Source of the DNA: Acidobacteriota bacterium
GTDB taxonomy: Bacteria; Acidobacteriota; Terriglobia; Terriglobales; Acidobacteriaceae
NCBI GenBank assembly: GCA_021781075.1
Contig: JAJXXN010000059.1
Coordinates: forward strand, 1 to 5,122
DNA: 5,122 nt
Direction of reading: 5' to 3'
The position numbers and the translations under genes were made by a program. The notes beneath the pieces are model-generated. The model was not told the DNA's origin. It was given only the letters and a program-made list of their open reading frames with translations, and ran no database searches. Below, one piece after another: positions 4,990 to 5,122 of the stretch (positions within the stretch are counted from its first letter, which is position 1; every line of letters starts with the position of its first letter).

Positions 4990-5018
4990 TGTATAACCCC
5001 TGCAGTTAGGAGTGTAAC
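4990..5018 (-). promoter_or_regulatory. Sigma-70-type promoter of the TPR gene
   Basis: On the minus strand GTTACA (5018-5013, four of six to TTGACA) and TATACA (4995-4990, four of six to TATAAT) are separated by exactly 17 nt. Transcription would start near 4983, leaving a leader of about 13-16 nt that includes the GAGGA at 4979-4975. This is the best promoter-like arrangement in the window, though each hexamer is only a moderate match. Confidence 0.5.
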
Positions 5019-5122
5019 GGGGCGCTTCACGTCGCGCATATAATTAAATCTGGCAGACCCTACCCAAGCTGCTCAATGGAAGGCAGGGAGGGTCGCGAAT
5101 CCTTCCCCGGTGCTGAAACTTG
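5019..5122. other. Right-edge region with no assignable gene
   Basis: This 104-bp stretch holds a perfect TATAAT at 5039-5044 (plus strand) without a matching -35. It also has an imperfect stem: GACCCT at 5056-5061 with AGGGTC at 5089-5094, then CCC at 5063-5065 with GGG at 5086-5088, with A5062 bulged and a 20-nt loop. No T-run follows on either strand. On the minus strand a frame enters from the edge and stops at TAG 5062-5060 (20 codons, ending SLPSIEQLG), which could be the tail of a gene outside the window. Another minus frame stops at a TGA around 5078-5076, so the edge is ambiguous. An ATG at 5076 on the plus strand has no RBS. Confidence 0.35.

Noticed and set aside
1..5122. Mobile element, CRISPR, tRNA or rRNA
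   Set aside because: I found no repeat-spacer pattern, no transposase or integrase motif, no cloverleaf with a T-loop consensus, and no rRNA-like sequence on either strand by eye.

Overview
The window looks like chromosomal DNA from a GC-rich bacterium. The best guess is an acidobacterium of the Terriglobia (Granulicella, Terriglobus or Edaphobacter-like). This is inference, resting on the style of the TPR protein's C-terminus, the metal-dependent hydrolase with its long N-terminal region, and the Lgt active-site variant. No rRNA, tRNA, CRISPR, insertion sequence or phage gene is visible.

Layout. (1) Positions 1-150 hold a 36-nt near-perfect hairpin, a strong Shine-Dalgarno and the first codons of what reads as a FAD/NAD-binding oxidoreductase. 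That reading breaks off after about 13-15 residues and runs into the 3' part of an unrelated gene (124-441, plus strand), which ends at a textbook intrinsic terminator (479-512). (2) 584-1339 minus is deoC (deoxyribose-phosphate aldolase), with hpt (hypoxanthine phosphoribosyltransferase, 1442-1990 minus) upstream of it in the same direction. Together they form a small nucleotide/nucleoside salvage unit. (3) 2113-2865 plus is lgt, the lipoprotein diacylglyceryl transferase, divergent from hpt across about 122 bp. (4) 2862-3575 minus is a SprT/YgjP-like zinc metallohydrolase that converges on lgt; the two stop codons overlap in a shared TTAA. (5) 3672-4970 minus is an exported TPR-repeat protein with a good promoter and a TTG start. 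(6) 5019-5122 is an edge region with no gene I can assign.

How the genes relate. Hpt recycles hypoxanthine to IMP using PRPP, and DeoC feeds deoxyribose 5-phosphate into central carbon metabolism, so their co-orientation makes sense. Lgt (membrane lipoprotein maturation), the hydrolase and the exported TPR protein are housekeeping or lineage-typical genes with no evident pathway link.

I do not see an undescribed multi-gene system here. The item most worth a second look is the apparent gene-fusion junction near positions 102-124 at the left edge. It is either a genuine deletion/recombination scar or a contig misjoin. Smaller points are the start codon of lgt buried in a hairpin, the variant Lgt signature, and the overlapping convergent stops.
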